64,000 nt of DNA, from the NCBI RefSeq assembly GCF_900156695.1, contig NZ_FTOM01000007.1, positions 116,314-180,313 on the forward strand. Reading direction: 5' to 3'. The translations under genes were made by a program, and so were the position numbers. The stretch comes from Phaeovulum vinaykumarii. GTDB lineage: Bacteria; Pseudomonadota; Alphaproteobacteria; Rhodobacterales; Rhodobacteraceae. The notes below the pieces were generated by a model. That model was given only the letters and a program-made list of their open reading frames with translations. It searched no databases and was not told the origin of the DNA. Shown here piece after piece: positions 18,421-27,335 of this stretch (its first letter is position 1; every line of letters starts with the position of its first letter).

Positions 18421-19208
18421 TGCTGAGCTATCAGCACCTCTATCACGCGGGCAATCTGGCGGATGTGCACAAGCATGCGCTTCTGGCCGCGGCGCTCGAC
18501 TACATGACGCGCAAGCCCAAGCCGCTGAGCTATATCGAGACCCACGCCGGGCGCGGGCTCTATGACCTGACCAGCCCCGAGGCCCGCCGCACCGGCGAGG
18601 CCGAGGCCGGGATCGGGCGGGTGGCGGGCGGGTTTCCCCCCGAGCACCCCTATGCGCGCGCGCTGGCTGCGGTGCGCGCGGCCCATGGCGGGGCGGCCTA
18701 TCCCGGATCGCCCGCCATTGCCGCGGAACTGCTGCGCCCCGGCGACCGGATGCATCTGGCCGAGCTGCACCCCGCGGAATTTGCCGCGCTTTGCGCTAAC
18801 CTGCCCCAGAAATGGATCGACAAGCGTCAGGCCGACGGGCTGGAGATGGCGCTGGCGCTGACACCGCCCGAGCCGCGCCGCGGGCTGATGCTGATCGACC
18901 CCAGCTTCGAGATCCGCGCCGATTACACGCGCCTGCCGCGGGTCATCGGCCAGGTGGCGCGCAAGTGGAACGTGGGCGTTCTCATGCTGTGGTATCCGAT
19001 CCTGATCTCGGGGGCGGGCGCGGGCGCGCATGAGGCAATGCGCGACGCGCTGGCCGCCGATCACCCCGAGGCCCTGATCCACGAGGTCCGCTTTCCCCCG
19101 GCCCGGCCCGGCCACGGGATGGCCGGTTCGGGGATGGTGGTGCTGAACCCGCCCTGGGGCCTGGCCGAGGAAGCCGCGCGTCTGTCGAAGCTTTTCGCCC
19201 GGCTCTGA
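18420..19208 (+). CDS. rlmJ: 23S rRNA (adenine(2030)-N6)-methyltransferase RlmJ
   Basis: 262 residues. The N-terminus M-L-S-Y-Q-H-x-Y-H-A-G-N-x-A-D-V-H-K-H is the family signature, followed by E-T-H-A-G-R-G for S-adenosylmethionine binding. The catalytic motif IV reads D-P-S-F at residues 160-163, where the E. coli enzyme has D-P-P-Y, so two residues of the usual motif differ. Known function in the family is N6-methylation of A2030 in 23S rRNA. Its start is nested in the aldolase stop codon, but the two functions are unrelated, so the coupling may be incidental. Confidence 0.93.
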   Translation: MLSYQHLYHAGNLADVHKHALLAAALDYMTRKPKPLSYIETHAGRGLYDLTSPEARRTGEAEAGIGRVAGGFPPEHPYARALAAVRAAHGGAAYPGSPAIAAELLRPGDRMHLAELHPAEFAALCANLPQKWIDKRQADGLEMALALTPPEPRRGLMLIDPSFEIRADYTRLPRVIGQVARKWNVGVLMLWYPILISGAGAGAHEAMRDALAADHPEALIHEVRFPPARPGHGMAGSGMVVLNPPWGLAEEAARLSKLFARL

Positions 19209-19311
19209 GCCGCCCCCACCGGCCCATCCCGGCGCCGGGCCCGGTCCTTGAGGCCCGAGTTCGCGCGCGGGCGGCCCCTTCACGGGACGCGGGCGCGCCC
19301 TTGGGCGCGGC

Positions 19312-20757
19312 TCAGATCACCGCGCCGGGGTTCATGATCCCCAGCGGGTCGAGCGCGGCCTTGATCGCGCGCATCGCCGCCAGCTTGCCGGGGTCGGCAT
19401 AGCGTTGCAGATCCGCCCGCTTGATCCGCCCGATGCCGTGCTCGGCCGAGATCGAGCCGCCGAATTCGTCCACCGTGTCATGCACGCACTCCTTGATCGC
19501 GGCGCGCCGGTCCTCGTAATCCGCGCGGCTCCGGCCCCTGGCGGGAAAGGCGTTGTAATGCAGGTTGCCGTCGCCCAGATGGCCAAAGCAGTTGATGCGG
19601 ATGTCGCCCAGCCGCGCCAGCCGCGCGCCCGCCACCTCGATGAAGCGGGGAATGGCGGCGATGGGCACCGACACGTCATGCGAGGAAATCGAGCCGATGC
19701 GCCGGTTGGCCTCGGGGATGGATTCGCGCAACGCCCAGAACGCCGCCCGCTGGCGCGCGCCCTGCGCCACCACCGCGCCGGCCTTGTCGATCAGGCCGCG
19801 CGCCTCGGCCTCGGCATAGAGCGCGGCCAGCTCGGCCTCGGGGTCATGACCCGCGGGCAGGCCGATCTCGATCAGCACCATCCAGTCGGGCGCCGGGCGG
19901 AAGGGCGGCGTGACCTCGGGGCCGACCTCGGCCAGAAAGTCCAGCCCCTGCCGCCCGATCAGCTCGAAGGCCGAGACACAGCCCGACAGCCGGTCCTCGG
20001 CCAGCGCCAGAAGGCCCAGCGCCGCTTCGGGCGAGGGCACCGCCACGAAGGCCACGCCCTGGGCGGCCGGCGGCGCCACCAGGCGCATCGCCGCCGCGGT
20101 GAGAATGCCCAAGCTGCCCTCGGCCCCGATCAGCAGGCCGCGCAGGTCATAGCCGGTGTTGTCCTTGCGCAGCCCCTTCAGCCCGCGCAGGATGGTGCCG
20201 TCGGGCAGGACCGCCTCGACGCCCAGGCACAATTCGCGCGCATTCCCCCAGCGCAGCACGTTGACCCCGCCCGCGTTGGTCGACAGGCTCCCCCCGATCC
20301 GCGCCGACCCCTGCGAGGCCAGCGACAGCGGAAAGAGCCGCCCCGCCCCTTCGGCCGCGGCGCGCAGATCGGCCAGCGTCATCCCCGCCTCGACCAGCGC
20401 CACATTGCCCACCGGATCGAGCCCGCGCAGCGCGGTCATGCGTTCGAGCGACACGATCACCGGCGCCGGGCCTTCGGTCAGCACCTGGCCGCCAACGAGC
20501 CCCGTGCCCCCGCCCTGCGGCACGATCCCCACCCGCGCCGCGGCGCAGGCGCGCACGATCTGCGCCACCTCCTCGGTGGTGCGCGGGCGCAAAAGAAGCC
20601 CCCCCACCCCGGTCAGACGGCCGCGGGGTTCGCTGAGGTAAGCCGCCGGCGCGGGCATAGGGTCCAGCCCCGCCGCCGCCAGCCGCGCCGCCAGCGCATC
20701 ATCGGCCGGCGCCAACGCCGCGGCCCGTTCCGCCCCGCCTGTCGGTGTCCCGGTCAT
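19312..20757 (-). CDS. FAD-linked D-2-hydroxyacid dehydrogenase (GlcD/D2HGDH-like)
   Basis: 481 residues. The N-terminal FAD-binding domain contains G-G-G-T-G-L-V-G-G-Q. The C-terminal FAD oxidase domain has the metal and substrate residues in F-G-H-L-G-D-G-N-L-H and S-A-E-H-G-I-G. This layout covers D-lactate, glycolate and D-2-hydroxyglutarate dehydrogenases, and I cannot choose between them. It is the last gene of a run with thrC, an M16 peptidase and a GNAT gene, all joined by 4-bp overlaps. Confidence 0.92.
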   Translation of the reverse strand: MTGTPTGGAERAAALAPADDALAARLAAAGLDPMPAPAAYLSEPRGRLTGVGGLLLRPRTTEEVAQIVRACAAARVGIVPQGGGTGLVGGQVLTEGPAPVIVSLERMTALRGLDPVGNVALVEAGMTLADLRAAAEGAGRLFPLSLASQGSARIGGSLSTNAGGVNVLRWGNARELCLGVEAVLPDGTILRGLKGLRKDNTGYDLRGLLIGAEGSLGILTAAAMRLVAPPAAQGVAFVAVPSPEAALGLLALAEDRLSGCVSAFELIGRQGLDFLAEVGPEVTPPFRPAPDWMVLIEIGLPAGHDPEAELAALYAEAEARGLIDKAGAVVAQGARQRAAFWALRESIPEANRRIGSISSHDVSVPIAAIPRFIEVAGARLARLGDIRINCFGHLGDGNLHYNAFPARGRSRADYEDRRAAIKECVHDTVDEFGGSISAEHGIGRIKRADLQRYADPGKLAAMRAIKAALDPLGIMNPGAVI

Positions 20758-21344
20758 CGTCCCCCCACGGCATCAAGCCGCCCGCGCCGATCGCTGCGCA
20801 GATTGGCGTAAAGCACATGGTTGCGCCAGCGGCCGTTGATTTCGAGATAGCTTTGGGCCACGCCTTCGTATTTGAAGCCGCAGGTCTCGAGCACCCCGCG
20901 CGAGGCGGCGTTCTCGGGCAGGCAGGCGGCCTCGATCCGGCTCAGGTCCAGCTGGGTGAAGGCGTGGTGGACCACGGCGCGCACGGCCTCGGACATGTAG
21001 CCCTGCCGGGCATGGCGCGCGCCCACCCAATAGCCCAGCGACCCCGCCCTGGCCGGTCCGCGCCGGATGTTGTCGAGCGTGACCGCGCCCAGAAGCGCCT
21101 CGTCCTCGCGCCGGACCATGAACAGATGCAGCGCGGTTCCGGCCGAGGCCGCCCGCGTCGCCCAATAGACGCGGTTGGCAAAGGCGCGCCGCCCCAGATG
21201 TTCCTCGTCCCATTGCGGCTCCCAGGGGATCAGGAAGTCGCGGCTTTCGGCGCGCAATTCGGCAAAGGCGCGGTGGTCGGAATGCTGCGGCAGGCGCAGG
21301 GTCATGCGCTCGGTCTCGATGCGCAGCCGCTTGCGCCCGAGCAT
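20754..21344 (-). CDS. GNAT-family N-acetyltransferase (RimJ/RimL-like)
   Basis: 196 residues. It opens with L-R-I-E-T-E-R-M-T-L-R and carries the acetyl-CoA loop around G-Y-W-V-G-A-R-H-A-R-Q-G-Y-M-S-E-A, then the C-terminal E-A-x-x-L-P-E-N and R-G-V-L-E-T-C-G-F, as in ribosomal-protein alanine acetyltransferases. The true acceptor is unknown. Both ends overlap neighbours by 4 bp (the M16 peptidase stop and the FAD oxidase start). Confidence 0.9.
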   Translation of the reverse strand: MLGRKRLRIETERMTLRLPQHSDHRAFAELRAESRDFLIPWEPQWDEEHLGRRAFANRVYWATRAASAGTALHLFMVRREDEALLGAVTLDNIRRGPARAGSLGYWVGARHARQGYMSEAVRAVVHHAFTQLDLSRIEAACLPENAASRGVLETCGFKYEGVAQSYLEINGRWRNHVLYANLRSDRRGRLDAVGGR

Positions 21345-22606
21345 CAGGCCGCGAGCCTTTCGCGCAAGTCCTCGAGCGCGGGCGCCCCGGCCGCCGGGCC
21401 ATAGAGCGCCAGCGCCGATTGCCCCGAGGACACAAGCCGCGTGCCATAATCGCGCACCATGTCCAGAGACACGTTCTCGATCCGCGCGCTCAGCTCCTCG
21501 AGCCCCGGCACCCGGCCCCAGATGGCCAGATTGCGCGCCATGCGCTCGGCCCGGCTCGAGGGGCTTTCAAGACCCATCAGCATGCCCGCCTTCATCTGCG
21601 CCCGCGCCCGCGCGACCTCGGCTTCGGTCATGTCCGCAGCGGCGCGGCGCAATTCGTCCACCGTCAGCGTGGCCAGCTCGGCGATCTCGGCGGCCGAGGT
21701 GCCGGCATAGATGGTCATCATCCCGGTGTCGTCATAGGCCCCGGCATGCGAATAGATCGAATAGCACAGGCCGCGTTCCTCGCGGATCTTCTGGAACAGT
21801 CGCGAGGACATGCCCCCGCCCAGCGCCGTGGCATAGACCTGCGCGGTATAGAGATCGGCGTCGCGGTAGGCCGGCGCCTCGAAGGCCAGGGCGAAATGCA
21901 CCTGCTCGAGATCCTTGATCTCGCGCTTCTCGAGCCCGGCCCAGCGCGCCGGCTGCACCGGGCGCGCCCCGATCGGCGCCAGATGCCCGAAAAGCGCGGT
22001 GGCCTGCGCAACCAGCGCGCCGTGATCGACCGCGCCCGCGGCCGAGACGATCATCTGGTCGGGGCCGTAATGTTCGGCCACGAAACCGGCCAGATCCTCG
22101 CGGGTGAAGGCGGCCACGCGCGCGGCCGGGCCCAGGATCGTGCGGCCCATCGCCTGATCGGGATAGGCGGCCTCCTGGAGCCAGTCGAAGATGATATCGT
22201 CGGGCGTATCGAGAGACTGGCCGATTTCCTGCAAGATCACATGGCGTTCGACCTCGATCTCGCGCGGATCGAAGGCCGGGTTCAGCACGATATCGGCAAT
22301 GACATCGAGCGCCAGCTCGACATCGGCGCCCAGCACGCGGGCGTAATAGGCCGTCATCTCGCGCGAGGTATAGGCGTTGATATAGCCGCCCACGTCCTCG
22401 ATCTCCTCGGCGATGCGCAGCGCGCTGCGCCGGGCGGTGCCCTTGAAGGCCATATGTTCGAGGAAATGCGCGATGCCGTTCTGTTCGGGGCGTTCGTGGC
22501 GCCCGCCCGCGGTCACCCAGACCCCGACCGAGGCCGAGGCCAGACCCGGCATCGCCTCGGAGACGATGCGCAGCCCGTTCGACAGCGTGGTGATCTCGAT
22601 GCTCAC
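21344..22606 (-). CDS. M16-family processing-type peptidase
   Basis: 420-residue zinc peptidase of the insulinase/MPP superfamily. The inverted zinc motif H-F-L-E-H lies near residue 46, with a further Glu in the helix that follows the C-terminal part of that domain. The second half is the usual inactive-like repeat. I assigned the GTG at 22606, which overlaps the thrC stop (GTGA). This PqqL/MPP-like protein next to thrC is a common alphaproteobacterial arrangement. It has no evident signal peptide. Confidence 0.93.
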   Translation of the reverse strand: MSIEITTLSNGLRIVSEAMPGLASASVGVWVTAGGRHERPEQNGIAHFLEHMAFKGTARRSALRIAEEIEDVGGYINAYTSREMTAYYARVLGADVELALDVIADIVLNPAFDPREIEVERHVILQEIGQSLDTPDDIIFDWLQEAAYPDQAMGRTILGPAARVAAFTREDLAGFVAEHYGPDQMIVSAAGAVDHGALVAQATALFGHLAPIGARPVQPARWAGLEKREIKDLEQVHFALAFEAPAYRDADLYTAQVYATALGGGMSSRLFQKIREERGLCYSIYSHAGAYDDTGMMTIYAGTSAAEIAELATLTVDELRRAAADMTEAEVARARAQMKAGMLMGLESPSSRAERMARNLAIWGRVPGLEELSARIENVSLDMVRDYGTRLVSSGQSALALYGPAAGAPALEDLRERLAA

Positions 22607-23994
22607 GCCCGGCGCCCTTCGTGGATGAGCGCCTGAAGCGCGGCCAGGTCGTTCTCGACCACGCGCATGCGTTCGGAGCGGTCGAACAGGTCGGCCATGC
22701 GCGGCGGCAGGCCCGGACGCCGGCCCGTCGCGGCCTCGACCGCATCGGGGAACTTGGCGGGATGGGCGGTGGCCAGCGTGATCATCGGCACCGGCGGCGC
22801 CAGATGCTCCTGGGCGACCTTCACGCCCACGGCCGAATGCGGGCAGAGCAATTCGCCCGTCGCGGCCAGCTGGGCGGCGATGGTGGCCGAGGTCTCGTCC
22901 TCGGAGGCGCGGCCCGAGCCGAAGATCTCGCGCAGGGCCTCGAGCGCGCCCTGCGGCACGCTGAAGCCGCCCGCGCTGCGCAGCTCGTCCATCAGTTGCG
23001 TGACGGCGGCCCCGTCCCGGCCCAGCACCTCGAAGAGCGCGCGTTCGAAGTTCGAGGACACCTGGATGTCCATCGACGGGCTGATCGAGGGCTTGACCCC
23101 GTCGGTGCGGTATTCGCCCGTGCTCAGGCAGCGGTGCAGGATATCGTTCTGGTTGGTGGCCACCACCAGACGGCGGATCGGCAGCCCCATGCGCCGTGCG
23201 ATATAGCCCGCGAAGATGTCGCCGAAATTGCCCGTGGGCACGGTGAAATCGACCGGCCGGCCCGGCGCGCCCAGGCTGACCGCGGCGGTGAAGTAATAGA
23301 CCACCTGCGCCAGCACCCGCGCCCAGTTGATCGAATTCACGCCCGCCAGCCCCACGCTGTCGCGGAAGTCGTGGTCGTTGAACATGTCCTTGAGGCGCGC
23401 CTGGCAATCGTCGAAATCGCCCTGAAGCGCCAGCGCATGGACATTGGCTTCGACCGGGGTGGTCATCTGGCGGCGCTGCACCTCCGAGACGCGGCCATGC
23501 GGGAACAGGATGAACACATCCACATTGTCGAGCCCGCGGAAGGCCTCGATCGCGGCCGAGCCGGTGTCGCCCGAGGTCGCGCCGACGATGGTGATGCGCC
23601 GCCCCTCGCGCGCCAGCGCCAGCTGGAACAGCTGGCCGATCACCTGCATGGCGAAATCCTTGAACGCCAGCGTCGGGCCGTGGAACAGTTCCAGCAGGAA
23701 ATGCCCCGGCGCCAGCTGCACCAGCGGCGCGCGCGCGGCATGGCCAAAGCCCGCATAGGCCCGTTCGATGGCGCCGCGCAGGTCCGCCTCGGAGAAGGCA
23801 TCGCCCGTGAAGGGCGCCATCACGCGATAGGCGACCTCCTCGTAGCTCTGCCCGGCAAGGGCCGCGATCTCGTCGGGCGACAGGCGGGGGATCTCGGCCG
23901 GAACGTAAAGGCCGCCGTCACGCGCCAGCCCGGTCAGCATCGCGTCCTTGAAACCCAGTTCGGGGGCGCGGCCCCGCGTCGAGATGTAGCGCAT
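22603..23994 (-). CDS. thrC: Threonine synthase
   Basis: 463 residues, PLP-dependent, converting O-phosphohomoserine to threonine. The N-terminus M-R-Y-I-S-T-R-G is typical. The PLP lysine is in T-L-A-F-K-D-F-A, and G-A-T-S-G-D-T-G-S-A binds phosphate. An upstream in-frame start at 24096 was rejected because the added 34 residues have no family match and intrude into the divergent tldD promoter region. It is first in a four-gene coupled operon with the peptidase, GNAT and FAD oxidase genes. Confidence 0.96.
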   Translation of the reverse strand: MRYISTRGRAPELGFKDAMLTGLARDGGLYVPAEIPRLSPDEIAALAGQSYEEVAYRVMAPFTGDAFSEADLRGAIERAYAGFGHAARAPLVQLAPGHFLLELFHGPTLAFKDFAMQVIGQLFQLALAREGRRITIVGATSGDTGSAAIEAFRGLDNVDVFILFPHGRVSEVQRRQMTTPVEANVHALALQGDFDDCQARLKDMFNDHDFRDSVGLAGVNSINWARVLAQVVYYFTAAVSLGAPGRPVDFTVPTGNFGDIFAGYIARRMGLPIRRLVVATNQNDILHRCLSTGEYRTDGVKPSISPSMDIQVSSNFERALFEVLGRDGAAVTQLMDELRSAGGFSVPQGALEALREIFGSGRASEDETSATIAAQLAATGELLCPHSAVGVKVAQEHLAPPVPMITLATAHPAKFPDAVEAATGRRPGLPPRMADLFDRSERMRVVENDLAALQALIHEGRRA

Positions 23995-24145
23995 TCTTCG
24001 TCCTCGCGTCTTTCCCGCCTGATACGCGCTTCGCGCGCCGCTGTCACCCCGCCCGACGCATCGGGCACGCGCGCAATCGGGCGCAATGTTTGCCATTTCC
24101 CCCTGTCAGCCGATATTGTCGCCGGACCCAGAGAGGGACAGACCC

Positions 24146-25579
24146 ATGACCGACCGCCCCATGACCGACCGCTTCGACCCCTTCGAGACCCTGATCCCGC
24201 GCGACAGCGCGCTGGCGCAGGTGCAAGCCGCCGTGGCGGGCGGCGATGACGGGGAATTGTTCCTCGAACGCCGGCGCGCGGAATCGGTGGTGATCGACGA
24301 CGGCCGCCTCAAGGGGGCCAGCTATGACGCCTCGGAAGGCTTCGGGCTGCGCGCCGTGCATGGCGAGGTGACGGGCTATGCCCATTCCTCGGAAATTTCC
24401 GAAGCCGCGATCGCGCGGGCGGCGGAAACCGCGCGCATGGCCGTCGGCGCGGGCGGGGGCACCCTGGCGCAGGCGCCCGCCCCCACCAACCGCAGGCTCT
24501 ATGCCGATGCCGACCCGGTCTCCGAGATCGCCTTCGCGCCCAAGGTCGATCTGCTGCGCGAGATCGACGCCTGGGCGCGGGCGCGCGATCCGCGGGTGGT
24601 GCAGGTCTCGGCCAGCCTGGCCGCCAGCCTTCAGGAGGTGGCGATCCTGCGCCCCGAGGGGGGCCTTGTCACCGACATCCGGCCGATGACGCGGCTGTCG
24701 GTGTCGGTCATCCTCGAGGAGAACGGGCGCCGCGAATCGGGCCATCACGGCGGCGGCGGGCGGCACGATCTGGCGCGGCTGATGGAACCGGGCGTCTGGC
24801 AGGCCGCCGTCGACGAGGCGATCCGCATCGCCCAGGTCAACCTGTCGGCCACCCCCGCGCCCGCAGGCGAAATGGATGTGGTGCTGGGCAACGGTTGGCC
24901 CGGCATCCTGCTGCACGAGGCCGTGGGCCATGGTCTCGAGGGCGACTTCAACCGCAAGAAGACCTCGGCCTTCTCGGGGCTGGTGGGCCAACGCGTGGCC
25001 GCCCCCGGCGTGACCGTGGTCGATGACGGCACCCTGCCCGACCGGCGCGGCTCGATCAGCGTCGACGACGAGGGCACCCCCTCGGGGCGCACCGTGCTGA
25101 TCGAGGACGGCATCCTGATGGGCTACATGCAGGACCGCCAGAACGCCCGGCTGATGGGGGTGGCGCCCACCGGCAACGGCCGGCGCGAGAGCTATGCGCA
25201 CATGCCGATGCCGCGCATGACCAACACCATCATGGAAGGCGGCAGCGCCGATCCGGCCAGCCTGGTCGCCGATCTGCGCGACGGCATCCATGCGGTGGGC
25301 TTCGGCGGCGGGCAGGTCGACATCACCAACGGCAAGTTCGTGTTTTCCTGCACCGAGGCCTATCGCGTGAAGAATGGCCGCGTGCTGGGCCCGGTCAAGG
25401 GCGCCACGCTGATCGGCGACGGCCCGGCGGCCATGCGCGCGATCCGCGCGGTGGGCAATGACATGGCGCTGGACCCCGGCGTGGGCACCTGCGGCAAGGC
25501 CGGGCAATGGGTGCCGGTGGGCGTGGGCCAGCCGTCCTTGCTGATCGGCGGGCTGACGGTGGGCGGCGCGGGCAACTGA
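24146..25579 (+). CDS. tldD: Metalloprotease TldD
   Basis: 477 residues. The zinc motif H-E-A-V-G-H (H-E-x3-H) is at residues 257-262, followed by G-L-E-G-D-F-N-R-K. TldD works with TldE/PmbA as a heterodimer that degrades unfolded peptides and processes microcin precursors; its partner is not in this window. I chose the ATG at 24146, preceded by GAGAGGGACAG, over the earlier in-frame ATG at 24086, which adds residues unlike the family. It is divergent from thrC. Confidence 0.95.
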   Translation: MTDRPMTDRFDPFETLIPRDSALAQVQAAVAGGDDGELFLERRRAESVVIDDGRLKGASYDASEGFGLRAVHGEVTGYAHSSEISEAAIARAAETARMAVGAGGGTLAQAPAPTNRRLYADADPVSEIAFAPKVDLLREIDAWARARDPRVVQVSASLAASLQEVAILRPEGGLVTDIRPMTRLSVSVILEENGRRESGHHGGGGRHDLARLMEPGVWQAAVDEAIRIAQVNLSATPAPAGEMDVVLGNGWPGILLHEAVGHGLEGDFNRKKTSAFSGLVGQRVAAPGVTVVDDGTLPDRRGSISVDDEGTPSGRTVLIEDGILMGYMQDRQNARLMGVAPTGNGRRESYAHMPMPRMTNTIMEGGSADPASLVADLRDGIHAVGFGGGQVDITNGKFVFSCTEAYRVKNGRVLGPVKGATLIGDGPAAMRAIRAVGNDMALDPGVGTCGKAGQWVPVGVGQPSLLIGGLTVGGAGN

Positions 25580-25885
25580 GCCCCACACCCGCAAGCCCCA
25601 CACCCGAGGGCTTGAGCCGAATCGCGCGCCCTTCGGGGCCGCGGCCACAAGGCGCGCGCCCGATCCGCCCGCGCGCCGGGCGCGCCCCTTTCCCCGCCCC
25701 GACACGGATCTTGCGCCCCTTGGGGCCCGCTGCCGGGCCGGAAGGAGCCAGCTCACGCGGGCGTGACCCCCATTCCCTCGAATTTTTCGAAATTTCACCT
25801 TAAAGTCGAGCCGACAGGGCCCTTGTAAACCATCTGTTAACCTTACCGGGGTTATCAAGGGCTTGCGAGTGAGATGGAGAGGCGG
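25580..25885. other. 306-bp gap between tldD and dprA
   Basis: No gene seen. It contains an inverted repeat CAAGCCC (25592-25598)/GGGCTTG (25608-25614) that could end tldD transcripts, an AT-rich patch with a TTCGAA palindrome near 25786, and a second imperfect inverted repeat (25820-25861) in the dprA leader. Confidence 0.5.
25820..25861. repeat. Imperfect inverted repeat in the dprA leader
   Basis: Arms CCCTTGTAAACC (25820-25831) and GGTTATCAAGGG (25850-25861) pair at 10 of 12 positions around an 18-nt loop. It ends 24 bp before the dprA start and could form a leader hairpin or bind a regulator. Confidence 0.4.
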
Positions 25886-27151
25886 ATGAAAACAGGTTTG
25901 TTTTCTTTCCCCACCCCCTTCACCCCACCCACCACGGAAGAGAATGACCTCTGCTCTCTCCGTCTCATTCGCTCCCCCCGCATCGGCGCTGCGACCTTCC
26001 ACCGGCTGGTGGCCGAGCATGGCTCGGCGGCGGCCGCGCTGGCTGAACTGCCCGAACGGGCGCGCGGCGCGGGGCTTTCGGGCTATTCCCCCTGCTCCGA
26101 ATCCGAGGCGCGCGCCGAATTGCGCGCCGGGCATGCCGCCGGCGCGCGGCTGATCGTGGCGGGCGACCCGCTCTATCCGCAAAATCTGGCGATGCTGGCC
26201 GATGCGCCGCCCGTTCTCTGGGCGCTGGGCAATCCCGCGCTTCTGGCCGGCCCCGCGGTCGCGGTGGTGGGGGCGCGGGCGGCCTCGTCGCTGGGGCTGC
26301 GCATGGCGCGCCTTCTGGGGCGCGAGCTGGGCGAGGCGGGCTTGCGCGTCGTCTCGGGGCTGGCGCGCGGCATCGACACCGCCGCACATGAGGCCAGCCT
26401 ACCCACCGGCACGATCGCGGTGATGGCGGGCGGCGTCGATGTCGTCTATCCCCCCGAGAACCATGCGCTTTTCCAGCGCCTGCGCGAGATCGGGCTGATC
26501 TTGTCCGAACAGCCCTGGGGCCTGCGCCCGACCGCGGCGCATTTCCCCCGGCGCAACCGGATCGTGGCGGGGCTGTCGGCGGGCGTGGTCGTGGTCGAGG
26601 CCGCCCCGCGCTCGGGCAGCCTGATCACCGCACGCCTGGCCGCCGAGCAGGGCCGCGAGGTCATGGCCGTGCCGGGCCATCCGCTGGACGGGCGCGCGGG
26701 CGGCTGCAATGCGCTCTTGCGCGACGGGGCGACATTGGTGCGCGGCGCGCAGGATGTGCTGGCCGCGCTGGGCCCGCTGGCCGTCGCCCCGCCCCCGCCC
26801 GAGGACGCGCATCACGACGACGCGCCCGCCACCGACACGCCCCCCGACAACGCCCCCAAAACGAACGATCCGGCGGCCGCGGCCCCTTTGCGCCGCCGGG
26901 CGCGTGTGGATTATGGCCCCGGTGCCGACAATGCCGCCCCTCCCAACGCCGCGCCGCCCTGCCCGGCCGGCGCGGACACGGCCCCCGGCCCCCGGATCCT
27001 GGCGCATCTGGGGGCCGCGCCGGTGGCCGAGGATCAGCTGGCGCGCGATCTGGGCCTTGCGCCCGAGGCGCTGTCCGTGGCGCTTCTGGAGCTGGAACTC
27101 GACGGCCGGATCGAGCGCCAGCCGGGCGGCCTTGTCGCGCGCAGAGGATGA
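25886..27151 (+). CDS. dprA: DNA-processing protein DprA
   Basis: About 421 residues. The Rossmann-like core contains V-V-G-A-R-A-A-S, S-G-L-A-R-G-I-D-T-A-A-H and M-A-G-G-V-D-V-V-Y-P-P-E-N, the DprA/Smf signatures for single-stranded DNA binding and RecA loading in natural transformation. Residues 290-350 are a Pro/Asp/Asn-rich insert of low complexity, then a winged-helix C-terminal domain ends the protein. The ATG at 25886 has GGAGAGGCGG directly upstream; an earlier ATG at 25874 is less likely. Confidence 0.93.
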   Translation: MKTGLFSFPTPFTPPTTEENDLCSLRLIRSPRIGAATFHRLVAEHGSAAAALAELPERARGAGLSGYSPCSESEARAELRAGHAAGARLIVAGDPLYPQNLAMLADAPPVLWALGNPALLAGPAVAVVGARAASSLGLRMARLLGRELGEAGLRVVSGLARGIDTAAHEASLPTGTIAVMAGGVDVVYPPENHALFQRLREIGLILSEQPWGLRPTAAHFPRRNRIVAGLSAGVVVVEAAPRSGSLITARLAAEQGREVMAVPGHPLDGRAGGCNALLRDGATLVRGAQDVLAALGPLAVAPPPPEDAHHDDAPATDTPPDNAPKTNDPAAAAPLRRRARVDYGPGADNAAPPNAAPPCPAGADTAPGPRILAHLGAAPVAEDQLARDLGLAPEALSVALLELELDGRIERQPGGLVARRG

Positions 27152-27335
27152 ATGCCGCGAATGCATTCTGGCGCAACAGATGCACGCGGCCCGCGCTCGG
27201 CCCTTGCCCTTCGTGCCCGCCCGCTCCATGTTCCCCCCAACCGCTTGCGTCCGGTCGCGGCCCGGGGTCCATTGACATCGCCCCGGCGCCCCGCACATGG
27301 TCCGCGACAAAAATCTGAGGTTTCGAGAGATCTAC

